Notes under the pieces: generated by a model
Seen by the model: the letters and a program-made list of their open reading frames with translations, nothing else
The model's database searches: none
Told to the model about the DNA's origin: nothing
Translations under genes and position numbers: made by a program
In this document: positions 33,293 to 43,835 of the stretch, one piece after another
How the letters are laid out: each line of letters begins with the position of its first letter
How positions within the stretch are numbered: position 1 is the first letter of the stretch
From: Caloramator sp. mosi_1
GTDB lineage: Bacteria > Bacillota > Clostridia > Clostridiales > Caloramatoraceae
NCBI RefSeq assembly: GCF_028622835.1
Contig: NZ_CP117677.1
Coordinates: 682,001 to 746,000, forward strand
Direction: 5' to 3'
DNA: 64,000 nt

Positions 33293-33309
33293 AGCAAATT
33301 ATATGCCAT
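33293..33309 (-). promoter_or_regulatory. sigma-54 promoter of the symporter operon
   Basis: Minus strand TGGCAT-N5-TTGC, with exactly ten bases between the GG and GC doublets. It matches the -24/-12 consensus and the two other sites at 36748 and 43722. Confidence 0.8.
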
Positions 33310-33424
33310 AATATATAAGATAAATCAAAGCCTGAAAGCTAATTGTTTTTTATCTAATGTAAATATTTTAGACACATTATCATATTGATACACATTGTAT
33401 GAAAGTAGAAAAATCAATCATAAA

Positions 33425-33475
33425 AAGGTGCCAAAACAGCATAAGGGGAAACTAAATTTATTATTTTGGCACCTT
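33425..33475 (-). terminator. terminator of the KAS III / CoA-transferase / hydrolase operon
   Basis: Twelve-base perfect stem AAGGTGCCAAAA / TTTTGGCACCTT with a 27-base loop, followed on the minus strand by TTTTTATGATT. It lies just past the hydrolase stop. Confidence 0.7.
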
Positions 33476-33483
33476 AAAACTAC

Positions 33484-34370
33484 TTATTTATAGAATTCCT
33501 TTATCCTTTGTAATACAAGCTCTAAGTTATCGTAGTGTGGAGTATGACCACAGCCATTTAATATTACAACCTCTGCATTATCTCCTATTTCTTTTGCAGT
33601 AAAATATGCTAAATTAGATGGAACAATTAAATCTCTATCTCCAGCAAAAATTCTAACAGGTATGGTTATTTTATCTACTTCGCCACTTCCCTGTGTCACA
33701 CCATTATACATATGGGATATATTAAAGCTGTGGGCTGCCCAGGCTGCATCCCTTAAGTTTCTTGTCTTAAAAATATCATCTAAAAGCTCCTCATACTCTT
33801 CATCGCTTGGTTTTACAATATTTAAAACAAGCTGATCCCAAAGATATTTTATAAAGGCTCTATTATTATTCTCTAATGCGTCTATCATAGGCTTTAGTTG
33901 TATTCTATCCTGCAATAGTTCTTCTTTATTTTGATAGCATTCAGGCAAAAATTCTCCATTTGGTCCCTTTTTATGATATGAATATCCTGAGCAAGGAATA
34001 GATTCATAAAGTATCAAGCTGTTTGCATAACCTTCATAATCTGCCACAAATTTTTGAGAAATTCCTCCACCCATTGACCATCCAATAAGTAAGAAATCCC
34101 TTAAGTTTAATTCATCACAAAGAAGCTTTATATCCTCTGCAAAATCCTTAAATGTATCAATAGGCTTGTTGTAGCTTGACTCTCCTGCTCCTCTTAAATC
34201 AACTGCAACAACGTGATAGTCGTCTGCCAAGCACTCAAGAAGTTTTCCCAATGTCTTGAAGAAACCATATTACCGTGTACAAGAAGTATAGTCTTTCCTT
34301 CTCCTCCTTCGCGATAACCCATAACCTCGCCATTTTTCAGGTTTACTTTCTTAAGTTCTACCTTTCCCAT
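33484..34370 (-). CDS. alpha/beta hydrolase
   Basis: Serine hydrolase fold protein of about 295 residues. The oxyanion strand VHGN is near the N-terminus; the nucleophile elbow is LIGWSMGGG, the acid probably Asp in FAGDRDLIVP and the base His in GCGHTPHYDN. Ester, thioester or C-C bond hydrolysis are all possible. The frame breaks once near 34258. It begins nine bases after the CoA-transferase ends, with GGAGGGG upstream, so it belongs to the sigma-54-controlled operon. A role in cleaving or releasing an acyl-CoA-related intermediate is inference. Confidence 0.8.
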
Positions 34371-34379
34371 AATCCCCTC

Positions 34380-35675
34380 CTACCAAATCATATATTTCTC
34401 TGCATCCCTCTTTAGCTGTTCTCTAAAGTTAGGATGTGCAATGCTAATTAAATTTCTTACTCTTTCTCTAATTGTTCTTCCCTTAAGAGGTGCAACTCCA
34501 TATTCTGTAACAACATAATCTACATCATTTCTTGAAAGTGATACTGCTGCCCCTTGAGTTAACATCGGAACAATAGTAGAAATTGTATCATTCTTTGCAG
34601 TTGAATAAAGTGCAATTATTGATTTTCCACCTACACTGTTTTGTGCTCCTATTGCAGTATCTGATTGTCCTCCTGTTCCACTATATTGAACGTGTCCTAT
34701 TGCCTCTGAACAGCACTGCCCTGTTAAGTCTACCTGCAAGGATGTATTTATAGAAACCATCTTATAGTTTTGTCCTATCACATAAGGATCATTAGTATAG
34801 CATCCTCTTTTAAATTCAACTCCAGGATTTTCATCAATAAAGTCATATAACTTTTTAGTACCAAGTGCAAAGGTTGCTATAAATTTATCCTTGTGTAGAG
34901 TCTTCCTCTTGTTTGTTATAACTCCTGCGTTATACAAATCCACCATTCCATCTGTAAACATTTCTGTATGAACACCTAAATCCTTTTTAGTGATAAGTGC
35001 CTTAGATACTGCATTTGGAATTCCTCCTATACCAAGCTGTATAGTTGAACCATCTTCAATGAGCTCTGCTATATAGTTTCCTATTATCATATCCTTTTCA
35101 TTTGGTTCAACTATTGTAAGTTCTGGAGGTCTTCTATTACTTTCATATACAAAATCCACTTCACTTATATGCACAAAAGTATCTCCATAGGTTTTTGGAT
35201 AGTTTTCATTTACCTCAAGTATTACTATATCTGCTGCCTCAATGTATTCCCTCTCGTAGGTTACTGATAAAGATAGGCTAAAATACCCGTGTTTGTCCAT
35301 AGGTGTTGCAGTTCCAACAAATATATTAGGTTTTCTATAACCTAATCTTTGTTTTGCTGCAAGGTGTAGATGGTTAGGTAAGAAGCTTGCAGTTTTATCC
35401 TTGTGGGCTTTTCTTGTTAGTGGGCTGTAAAACCAAGTATTGTTTATAAAATGTCCCTCCATATCTGGTTCACTTGTAAATTTGTAGTTGCCCATATTTA
35501 GACAAGTCAATACAGATACATTCTGAACCTCATCCTTTATCTCGTGAAGTCTGTTTAAAAAGTCCATAGGTTCTGCCCCTGCAAGTGCAACACAAACCTC
35601 ATAGTCTGACTTTACTAAATGCAAAATTTCATCTAAACTTTTTAGCTTTCTATTATATTCTTCTCTAAAATTCAT
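34380..35675 (-). CDS. acetyl-CoA hydrolase/transferase family CoA-transferase (4-hydroxybutyrate CoA-transferase-like)
   Basis: Class I CoA-transferase, 431 residues, frame intact. It would move CoA from acetyl-CoA (or similar) to a carboxylic acid. Characteristic segments are GTATPMDKHGYFSLS, IQLGIGGIPNAVSKAL, HTEMFTDGMVDLY with the catalytic Glu expected in the HTE position, and near the C-terminus QGAAVSLSRNDVDYVVTEYGVAPLKG with NLISIAHPNFREQL. It most resembles the butyrate/4-hydroxybutyrate CoA-transferase group. Middle gene of the sigma-54-controlled operon, 15 bases after the KAS III-like gene. Confidence 0.88.
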   Translation of the reverse strand: MNFREEYNRKLKSLDEILHLVKSDYEVCVALAGAEPMDFLNRLHEIKDEVQNVSVLTCLNMGNYKFTSEPDMEGHFINNTWFYSPLTRKAHKDKTASFLPNHLHLAAKQRLGYRKPNIFVGTATPMDKHGYFSLSLSVTYEREYIEAADIVILEVNENYPKTYGDTFVHISEVDFVYESNRRPPELTIVEPNEKDMIIGNYIAELIEDGSTIQLGIGGIPNAVSKALITKKDLGVHTEMFTDGMVDLYNAGVITNKRKTLHKDKFIATFALGTKKLYDFIDENPGVEFKRGCYTNDPYVIGQNYKMVSINTSLQVDLTGQCCSEAIGHVQYSGTGGQSDTAIGAQNSVGGKSIIALYSTAKNDTISTIVPMLTQGAAVSLSRNDVDYVVTEYGVAPLKGRTIRERVRNLISIAHPNFREQLKRDAEKYMIW

Positions 35676-35690
35676 AAAAATCCTGCCTCC

Positions 35691-36717
35691 TTAATCTTCT
35701 ACTTTTCCCCATTTTATTGTATTTGCTGCCCAAGCATACCCAATTCCTGCACCAACCATAACAACTATATCTCCTTCCTTTACTTTGCCCTGTTCTAAGC
35801 CTAATTTTAAAGATAAAATTTGGTCTATTTGTCCTATATGTCCATAATCACAAAGATAAACAGATTTTGACTCATCTAATCCAAGTTCATTTAAAATATA
35901 CTTGTGGGCAGAATATTTAAAGTGTAATATTGCAAGATAACCTATATCCTCCTGTGAATATCCACTCTTTTTAAGGAATCTCTTATAACCTTTAAAAAGT
36001 TAGGTGTAGATTTTTCATTAAGTCTCTGTTTCATTCCCTCAACATCAAATACATCGAGGGATTTATAGGCGTAATCCACATTTTCTCTATTTATTGGATT
36101 AACTGTACCACCATACCTTACACCAACATCCCTTGCAAAGGAACCATCACTCATTATAGCTGACTCTAAAAGCTCGTTTTTACCTAAATTCTTTTTAAGA
36201 ATTAATGCACCGCCACCTGCACCTAAATTATACATAAAACTTACTCTTGGATTTTTGTAGTCTATGAAATCTCCATTTCTATATCCACCAACTATCAAAA
36301 CGGTGTTTATTGAATCATCACTCATCATCATATCCTTTGCAACCTTCATTGCAGTAATGCAGGTGCAGCATCTTTGTTGCAAATCAAATCCATAGGCATT
36401 TTTGCTCCTATCTTCTCCTGTATATAGATGGCTGATGTAGTCAATGGATATTCCTTCCATTCTTCTCCTATAGAAATTACAACATCTATTTCCATAGGAT
36501 CTATGTTATATTCCTTTATACAATTTAGAGCTGCTTTCACACCCATCTCCTGAGTTCCATCATCCTCTTTTGGTATTGGCTTTTTATAAAATCCTAACTT
36601 CTCAATAACAGCCTCCTCCGTCCAAACCCCTCCTGTTGCCTCACTTACCTCTTTTGCAGTAATAAATTTATCTGGAATATAGACTGAAACCCCAGCAATT
36701 CCAACGTGTTTTCTCAT
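35691..36717 (-). CDS. KAS III (FabH)-like thiolase-superfamily enzyme
   Basis: Condensing-enzyme fold of about 340 residues. A nucleophilic Cys is expected in FDLQQRCCTCITAM; the His is probably in AILHFKYSAHKYIL, and the segment usually NTSAAS in FabH is YGHIGQIDQIL here, so this is not a housekeeping FabH. VGIAGVSVYIPDKF and the C-terminal VMVGAGIGYAWAANTIKWG are family features. Breaks near 36375 and 35965. First gene of an operon with a CoA-transferase and a hydrolase, behind a sigma-54 promoter, which points to catabolic thiolysis or condensation of CoA esters, not fatty acid synthesis. Substrate unknown. Confidence 0.8.
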
Positions 36718-36747
36718 AATATCACCCCTTAGCTTTTTTATGAATAT

Positions 36748-36764
36748 TGCAAAAACTATGCCAA
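36748..36764 (-). promoter_or_regulatory. sigma-54 promoter of the KAS III-like operon
   Basis: Minus strand TTGGCAT-N4-TTTGCA, ten bases between GG and GC. It is placed about 30 bases before the ATG at 36717 and just after the terminator of the sigma-54 activator gene. Confidence 0.85.
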
Positions 36765-36773
36765 AAATACTAA

Positions 36774-36797
36774 AGGAGCACCCTTTTTGGTGCTCCT
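36774..36797 (-). terminator. terminator of the sigma-54 activator gene
   Basis: Nine-base perfect stem AGGAGCACC / GGTGCTCCT with a six-base loop, followed on the minus strand by TTTAGTATTTTT. It separates the activator from the promoter of the next operon. Confidence 0.8.
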
Positions 36798-36821
36798 GTG
36801 TAACAAATTATTACATATGTA

Positions 36822-38204
36822 TTATTTATTTTCACTCTCTATGTTGTATTCTTCTATCTTTCTGTATAATGAAGCCCTCGGAATATTTAATTTGCTGGCT
36901 GCTAAACTCTTATTGTTGTTACACTCCCTTAAGGTACTTATTATTATTTCCTTCTCTATACTCTCCATAATCTCCTTTAAACCTTGGTCCTTCTTATGTT
37001 CAATCTTAAAGGTCTTGTTCAGTATAGAGGCTGGAAGATCATTAATCATAACTTCCGTTTCATCAGCATTAACACATATTCTCTCAACAATATTTTTTAA
37101 CTCCCTTATATTTCCCGGCCAGTCATAATTACATAATATATTCATAACCTCATCGGGTATTTCTCTATAAAGTCCTGTCTCCTTGTAAAAGTTGTGTACA
37201 AACTTTTCAACTAAAAGAGGTATATCATCCTTTCTTTGTCTAAGGGGTGGAATGTCTAAAGAGAGTACATTTAATCTATAATATAAATCCTCCCTAAACT
37301 TTCCCTCATCTACAAGCTGTTCTAAGTTCTTATGGGTCGCACATATAACCCTTACATCCAGCTTCACAACCTTATTTGAACCTATTCTTACAACTTCCTT
37401 CTCCTGAAGAACCCTTAAAAGCTTTGCCTGCATATATAAAGGCATATCACCAATCTCATCTAAGAATATTGTACCACCATTTGCAAGTTCAAACTTACCA
37501 ATGTTTCCGCCCTTTCTTGCTCCAGTAAAGGCACCATCCTCATATCCAAAAACTCTGCCTCAAGTAGATTTTCTGGAATTGCAGAACAATTTATAGATAC
37601 AAAGGGAACTCCCTTCTTTCACTTTCATTATGGATAGCGTGGGCAAAAGTTCTTTACCTACTCCACTCTCACCTATAATTAAAATATTAGAATGTACTCT
37701 TGCAAGCTTTTTAACCTTAGATTTTACCTGTTTCATAGGCCTTGACTCACCTATTATGTCCTCAAGTGTGTATTTTGCCCTATTCATCTTAGCTATCTCA
37801 TTTTTATATAAATTAAGTTCTTTGTGTATTTTCTCTATCTGTTCTGTTACCTGTTTTAACTTTTCATAATCATCAAATAGAAGTAGTCCAAATCCACCTA
37901 TTAAATTATCATTTTCATCTATTATTGGTACTCTGTGTACTATTGCCTCTTTTCCATTTGAAAAGACGTGCCTTTTGCAATCTCTGCTTGTTTATATTTT
38001 AATGTGTCTAAGAATTTAGAAGTTGGTTCAACCTCTGTAACAATTTTACCCAAAACATCCTCTTCATTAAAGCCTAAAAAATCTAAAAAGCATTTATTTA
38101 TGTAAACTATTCTTCCATCCTTATCTAAAAATCAACAGGTACAGGTAGTTTATCAAAAGATTTTTACAAAAAATTAAATTCCTTTGTCTTCATAAAATTT
38201 ATCA
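36822..38204 (-). CDS. PAS domain-containing sigma-54-dependent transcriptional activator
   Basis: Bacterial enhancer-binding protein. Residues ~15-125 form a PAS sensor (FLDKDGRIVYINKCFLDFLGFNEEDVLG); the AAA+ domain follows with Walker A GESGVGKE, the sigma-54 contact loop GAFTGA, Walker B region GGTIFLDEIGDMP and YRLNVLSLDIPPLRQRKDDIP; the Fis-type HTH at the C-terminus is NNNKSLAASKLNIPRASLYRKI. Breaks near 38130, 37985 and 37570-37640. No receiver domain, so it probably senses a metabolite through PAS. It lies between, and is the natural activator of, units with three sigma-54 promoters. Start ATG 38204, with GTGAGGGGA upstream, is likely but not certain. Confidence 0.92.
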
Positions 38205-38282
38205 TTCCCCTCACCCCAACCTTTTCACTATTTACTATATTTTATTATAAATAAATCCAATATATTTTAAAATATATTCTTT

Positions 38283-38321
38283 AAATAAAACAAAAGGTGC
38301 GGAGCACCTTTTGTTTTATTT
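38283..38321 (-). terminator. terminator of the Liv transporter operon
   Basis: Eighteen-base perfect stem (AAATAAAACAAAAGGTGC and complement) around a three-base loop, with flanking A and T tracts. The last codon of the hydrolase gene is inside it. Confidence 0.85.
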
Positions 38322-39133
38322 AATCTTTATCTCAAATTCTGCTGTCTTTAAAAATCCTATAACAGCAAGGGCAAACTCATTTGGTCTTTCATACATTGAT
38401 GCGTGTCCTGCTTCCTTTATCTCAATCCACCTGCTATTTTGGATTCTATTTTTTATTTCAAGCTGATAAGATGCTGGAGTTATTATATCTAATTCACTAC
38501 TGATTATTAGTGTAGGTACTGTTATTTCAGATATCCTGTCTAAAATATTTAATTCATCTGCACTTTTAACAGCCCTTCTAAAGCCGTCATACCATTCCTT
38601 AGTAAATAGGCCCTCAAACAAATCTATTCTTTGATTTATCCATTCAAAATTTTCTTCATAGAATCTTTGAGAATAGATGTATGGCAGTGTTGCCTTCATA
38701 AAATTTTTGTATCGTATAGTGAAGCAGAATATTCCCACGCATCACCTATATGCTTCATAATTTTAGTTGTATAGGCGGTTGTGTTCGAAAGGATGAGGGA
38801 CTTTAATGTATCTTGATATTTTAATGCATAAAGCATTGCAACTTCTCCACCATAGGAGATACCAAGAAGGTTGAATTTACCTAAGTCAAGTTTCTTAGTT
38901 AACTCATACAGCATATCTGTATGCATATCCTGTGTATAAAAACTATCTCCCTTATCAGACCTTCCTTGATCTATTAAATCCACCAAAACTACTCTATAAT
39001 ACTTTGAAAGTGCTCCCACAAATGCTGCCCAACTTGCTGTAGACATCATTATTCCATTTAGCAGTACTAATGGCTCTCCCTCTCCATATACTTCATAGTA
39101 CAACTTTTTATCCTTTATAATCTCAAATGGCAT
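38316..39133 (-). CDS. alpha/beta hydrolase of the Liv operon
   Basis: Serine-type hydrolase of about 272 residues. Visible catalytic elements are LLNGIMMSTASW (oxyanion side), the elbow LLGISYGGEVA, the acid in SSELDIITP and the His in KEAGHASMYERP. One break near 38708. It is the last gene of the operon that begins with the Liv permease, eleven bases after the substrate-binding protein, which suggests that its substrate is what the transporter imports or a product of it. It is a distant relative, not a copy, of the hydrolase at 33484-34370. Confidence 0.8.
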
Positions 39134-39144
39134 AACTTCAACTC

Positions 39145-40343
39145 CTATTCAAGTCCAACAAAATCTGAAATCTTTTCAAATCTTGGTAATTTTTCATCCC
39201 ATACCGCCTTCATAAAGTACATCTTTTCAACTCCATTTCTTCTGTCCTTTGTATATGTTATACCCTTTGCAATACCGTCATTCCAATCCTTAAATGTTTC
39301 CATAGCCTTTATATATCCTTCCCAAGATAAGTCATTTCCAGCTCTCTTTAATCCTTCTACAAATACCTCTGCTGCAACCCAACCAGCAGCTGCAAAGGCA
39401 TTTGGTGTTTCGTTTGGGAAATATTTCTTATATGTTTCAATAAACTTCTTAGCTGCTTGATTATTAGGATCTGTTATATCTGGAACCCAAGCTGTAACAA
39501 TAACACCATCTGCTGCATCCTTTGCTAATGTTAACATAGTTAAATCTGCATTTATATAGGATGTCATAAATTGAGTCTTAAATCCCTGTTTCTTTGCTTC
39601 AAGAAGAATTCCTGGAACAGCCTTTTGATATCCAACAACTATTGTTACATCTGGGTTTACTGCTGATGCCTTTTGAACGTGAGCTGAAAAATCAAGGTCC
39701 TGTGTATTAAATGGAACTTCTGCCTTTAAAACATCCTCCTTACCCATCTTCTTTAATTGTTCTTTAATACCTTGTAATTCTTCCTTTCCTGCATCATCAT
39801 TGCCGTAGATTACAGCTAATGAATTAGCCTTTAGATTGTCTATAGCATATTTAACAAGTAATCCACCCTCAAAGGTGTAGTTTGGCTGTACTGGGAAATA
39901 ATTACCCTTTGCCTTTGCGAAGGCACTTACTCCAGTTCCTTGGTATACTGCAGGTATTCCCTTTTCCTTTATATAATCAAGTGTTCCAAGACATCCTGGT
40001 GTGCCTAATTGACCTACAATTGCAAACACTTTATCCTTCTCAACAAGTTCTTCTGCCTTTTGAAGTGCTAAATCTGGCTTAAATTGGTCATCCTTTGCAA
40101 TAAGCTCAATCTTTCTTCCATTAATTCCACCTGCATCGTTTACCATATTAAAGTAAGCCTGCATTCCGTGTAGCATTGGAACTCCAACTATTGCAATAGG
40201 TCCTGATGTTGGCCCTATAGTTCCAACCTTTATAGTCTTTTCGTCAACACCTTGTGCAAGAGTTGTTTTTGTTTCCTTACCACAACCTGATAGTAAAGAA
40301 ATGGATAGAAGAAGAGTCAATAGAATTGATAAGATTTTTTCAT
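39145..40343 (-). CDS. ABC transporter substrate-binding lipoprotein (branched-chain amino acid/amide type)
   Basis: Extracytoplasmic solute-binding protein of the LivJ/Peripla_BP_6 class, about 398 residues. A signal peptide with lipobox LLSGCG anchors it in the membrane after cleavage. The mature part starts VDEKTIKVGTIGPTSGP, includes GGINGRKIELIAKDDQ, QGTGVSAF and VIYGNDDAGKEE. One break directly after the start codon (A run at 40335-40340). The ligand cannot be read: the family covers leucine, urea, amides, aromatic acids and others. Encoded after livF, an unusual but known order. Confidence 0.9.
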
Positions 40344-40368
40344 AAAAATTCCCCTTTATTTTAATTAA

Positions 40369-41074
40369 TTATGCACCAAGATATGATTTTCTTATAGCTT
40401 CATCGCTTAAAAGTTCCTTGCTTTCTCCTGCTTTTACCACTTGACCTAACTCAAGTACATAGCTGTAATCTGAAATTTTTAAGGCTCCGTTTGCGTTTTG
40501 TTCTATTAAAAGCACTGTTACTCCTTCACTATTTATTTGCTTTATTATCTTAAAAATTTCATTAACTATAATGGGTGCAAGTCCAAGAGAAGGTTCATCA
40601 AGCATTAAGAGCTTTGGTTTTGACATAAGAGCTCTACCAATTGCAAGCATTTGCTGTTCCCTCCACTTAAGGTTCCTGCTACCTGCCTTCTTCTCTCCTT
40701 TAGTTTTGGGAAAAAGCTATAAACCCTATCAAATTCGTCCTCAATATTTATTTTTTGTTTCTTAATACATATGCACCTATTTTTAGATTCTCCTCAACTG
40801 AAAGCTGTGGGAAAATCCTCCTACCCTCTGGACAGTGGCTAATACCAAGGGATACTATTTTATCTGTCAACATATTTGTTATATCCTGTCCTTCAAACAT
40901 AATGTTGCCTGACTTTTCCTCAACAAGACCAGATACTGCCTTTAAAAGACTTGTCTTTCCTGCACCATTTGAACCTAAAATACTAACAATCTGACCCTTT
41001 TTTATTTCTATATCAACCCCCTTTAGTGCATTTACATAACCATACTTTACCTTTAAATTTTTAATTGTAAGCAT
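40369..41074 (-). CDS. livF: ABC transporter ATP-binding protein LivF type
   Basis: One of two ATPases of the Liv-type importer, about 235 residues. Walker [19 protein letters not shown]-loop region, signature [15 protein letters not shown], Walker [14 protein letters not shown] and [11 protein letters not shown] are all clear. One break near 40750 and a second near 40655. It starts ten bases after livG ends. Substrate specificity is set by the binding protein, so the gene symbol denotes the family. Confidence 0.92.
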
Positions 41075-41084
41075 CTTTTTCCCC

Positions 41085-41844
41085 CTATCCTAAATATGCC
41101 TCAATAACCTGTGGATTTGCTTTTATTTCATTTGGGGTTCCTTCAGCAATCTTTTTACCAAAGTTTAAAACTACAACTCTATCGCAAATATTCATAACAA
41201 AAGGCATATGATGTTCTATTACTATAATTGTTAAGTTAAATTTATCCTTTAATTCCTTAAGCTTATTAGATAAATCTATAGTTTCTGTGTCATTCATTCC
41301 TGCTGCAGGTTCATCTAATATTAAAATCTTTGGATTTGAAACTAAAGCTCTTGCAAGCTCAACCTTCTTTTGAATTCCATAGGGAAGATTTATAGGGTAA
41401 TAATAGGCATAATTTTGAATTCCTAATGTAGTTAAAATTTCAAAGGCCCTGTTCTTTGCTTGCTCCTCTATTTTTTTACCTTCCTTGACATAATCAAGCT
41501 TGAAAATATATTGTAATTTAATTGTCTGTGCTGACCTATTAAGAGATTATCTAAAACAGTCATATGCTTAAAAAGTTCTACATTTTGAAAGGTCCTAACT
41601 ATACCCTTGCTTATAACATCGTGGGGTTTTAGAGAACTTACATCCTATCCAAAAACCTTAATTTTGCCTGTATCCTGCCTATAAAAACGGCTTATTATAT
41701 TAAAAGAGTTGTTTTTCCAGCTCCATTTGGTCCTATTATTCCAACGATTTCTCCCTCATTAACATCAAAGGATAAACTATCTATTGCTTTTAAGCCTCCA
41801 AAGGCAATTGTTATATCTGAAAAATTCAAGGCCTCCCTTTTCAT
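41085..41844 (-). CDS. livG: ABC transporter ATP-binding protein LivG type
   Basis: Second ATPase of the importer, about 253 residues. It begins [17 protein letters not shown], with Walker [28 protein letters not shown], signature region [17 protein letters not shown], Walker [14 protein letters not shown] and [22 protein letters not shown], the last being typical of LivG. Breaks near 41698, 41650 and 41540. Its ATG overlaps the livM stop as ATGA. Confidence 0.92.
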
Positions 41845-42817
41845 ACCTTAACCCCCTCGTTCTTAAATGCTGCTTTTTTCTTCTTTATCCACATCTTAAA
41901 CTTTCTATATATGTCAACAAGTCCATAAGGGAAATACATAACACATAATATAAGTAAAAGTCCTGTGAGTATAAAGGAGGCATTTTGTATCTTTATATTC
42001 TTTAAAAACTCAGGAATTAAAGTAATGAAAAGTGCTCCAACAACTGAACCTTCAATAGAGGCAATACCTCCTATTACAATCATTGCAAGTATATTTAAGG
42101 ACATACCTACATCAAAGGTATTTGGATATACCTGCCTAAATAAAAAGGCGTAAAGACAACCTGCAACACCAGCATATATAGCACTTATTAAAAAGGCTAT
42201 AGTTTTATACTTTGCAACGTCTATTCCAAGGGACATAGCTGCATACTCACTATCCCTTATTGCCATCAAGGCTCTTCCTGTTTTTGTTTTAATCAGGTTT
42301 TTGCAAATATTATTGAAACAACTATAAAAAATAGAATAAAATAGTACATTGATAATCTTGATTTAAGCTGATACCCAAATATGGAGGGAGCATTTATTCC
42401 CTTTATACCTGAAAAACCTCCTGTAACACTTTCCCATTCCATAAAAATATGGCTAAAGGCAACTCCAAATCCTAATGTTGCAATAGCAAGGTAATTTCCC
42501 TGTAGTCTAAGGGCTGGAAGACCTAATACAAAGCCTAAAAGTCCACTTATTAAAATTACAATAGGAATTATTAAAATAAAGGATAGATTAAGCCTTGTTG
42601 ATAAAATTGCTGTAGTATAGGCACCAATTCCAACAAAGGCAGCGTGCCCTAAAGATATTTGGCCTGCATATCCTAAAAGGATATTAAAACCTATCGCAAT
42701 TACAACATAAATTCCAGCCATATTTAAAAGTGTCATAAAGCTTCTGTTAAAGTTGAATACTAAGGGAAGAAGTATAAATACAGCCAATAGGATTATCTGC
42801 TTCATATATTTTTTCAT
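41841..42817 (-). CDS. livM: ABC transporter permease LivM type
   Basis: Inner-membrane permease of the importer, about 325 residues with roughly nine helices. Conserved pieces are [26 protein letters not shown]-type ([11 protein letters not shown]), GGFSGIKGI and the EAA-like loop [25 protein letters not shown], followed by [13 protein letters not shown]. One break near 42295. It starts a few bases after livH stops. Confidence 0.92.
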
Positions 42818-42820
42818 AGT

Positions 42821-43682
42821 CTACACCTTCTTTCTATAGCTTTTGCCACATAATCCATTAGGCCTTACCACAAGCATCACAACTATTAACACAAAGGCAA
42901 AAACTGTTTTCCAAGCAAGGGATATATATTTTCCAACTAAGTTTTCAAGAATACCAATTAACACACCACCAACTGCAGGTCCAATAAATGTATTAAAGCC
43001 CCTAAAACTGCTGCACAGAAGGACTTTAGATGTACCTCAGACATCATATTTATATCGAGAAAGGTTGTTGGTGCTATTAACATACCTGCTGTTGCTGCAA
43101 GCATTGAACTTATTATCCAAGTGGTAACTGTTACCCTCTTTACTGATATACCCATAAGTTTTGCTGCTTCAACATCCTGTGCAACCGCCCTTATAGCTAT
43201 TCCCTCCATAGTTTTAAAATAGAAAAATAGTGAAAGCATTATTACAATTGTTATCAGAACAATTACTATGCTGTTTGGTTCAAGGGATACTCCAAAGATA
43301 TTTATGTTTTTGCATTAATAAGCTTTGGGAAACTCCTCGTCTCAAAACCAAAAAGATTACCAGCAAGTCCATTTAAAATCATAATAAGTCCTAAGGTTGC
43401 TATCATAATGCTTAAAACATTAGATTTTGATAAGGGTTTTATAATTAATCTATAAACAATTACCCCTAAGATTCCTGCACAAACTATTGTTAAAGGAAAG
43501 GCTATATAATATGGAAGTCCTATAAAGGTCATAAAAGTATATGCAATAAATGTACAGAACATCGCCATCTCACCCTGTGAGAAATTGACAACGTCAGAAG
43601 TTTTGAAAATTAGAACTAACCCTAAAGCAGCAAGTGCATATAGGCTGCCGGTTATTATTCCACTTACAATTACCTGTGACAT
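42821..43682 (-). CDS. livH: ABC transporter permease LivH type
   Basis: Second permease, about 287 residues, seven or eight helices. Landmarks are GSLYALAALGLVLIFKTSDVVNF-like N-terminus, the SQGEMAMFC helix start, and the coupling segment GIAIRAVAQDVEAAKLMGI. Breaks near 43310 and 42990. ATG 43682 follows GGAGGTGGAG. It is the first gene of the operon, about 40 bases downstream of a sigma-54 promoter. Confidence 0.92.
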
Positions 43683-43721
43683 CACTCCACCTCCGTGTAT
43701 AGAATTTTCATACTATTTTAA

Positions 43722-43738
43722 TGCAATTTTTATGCCAA
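43722..43738 (-). promoter_or_regulatory. sigma-54 promoter of the Liv operon
   Basis: Minus strand TTGGCAT-AAAAA-TTGCA with exactly ten bases between GG and GC. About 40 bases upstream of livH. Confidence 0.85.
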
Positions 43739-43751
43739 ATAAAAATAAAAG

Positions 43752-43792
43752 GTCTCAAGATTATACAGAATAAATCTGTATAATCTTGAGAC
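43752..43792 (-). terminator. terminator of the second spore-surface gene
   Basis: Eighteen-base-pair perfect inverted repeat (GTCTCAAGATTATACAGA and complement) with a five-base loop, followed on the minus strand by TTTTATTTTTATTT. It insulates the Liv operon promoter from read-through. Confidence 0.85.
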
Positions 43793-43835
43793 TGTGTCTA
43801 TATATGATACAATCTAAAAGATTTACATTATACTA

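Noticed and set aside
33464..33475. Fourth sigma-54-like site (TTTTGGCACC)
   Set aside because: It has a -24-like GGCAC but no GC doublet ten bases downstream, and it is one arm of a terminator stem.
36774..36797. Inverted repeat as an activator operator of the KAS III-like operon
   Set aside because: GC-rich stem with a T-rich 3' flank placed right after a stop codon is better explained as a terminator.
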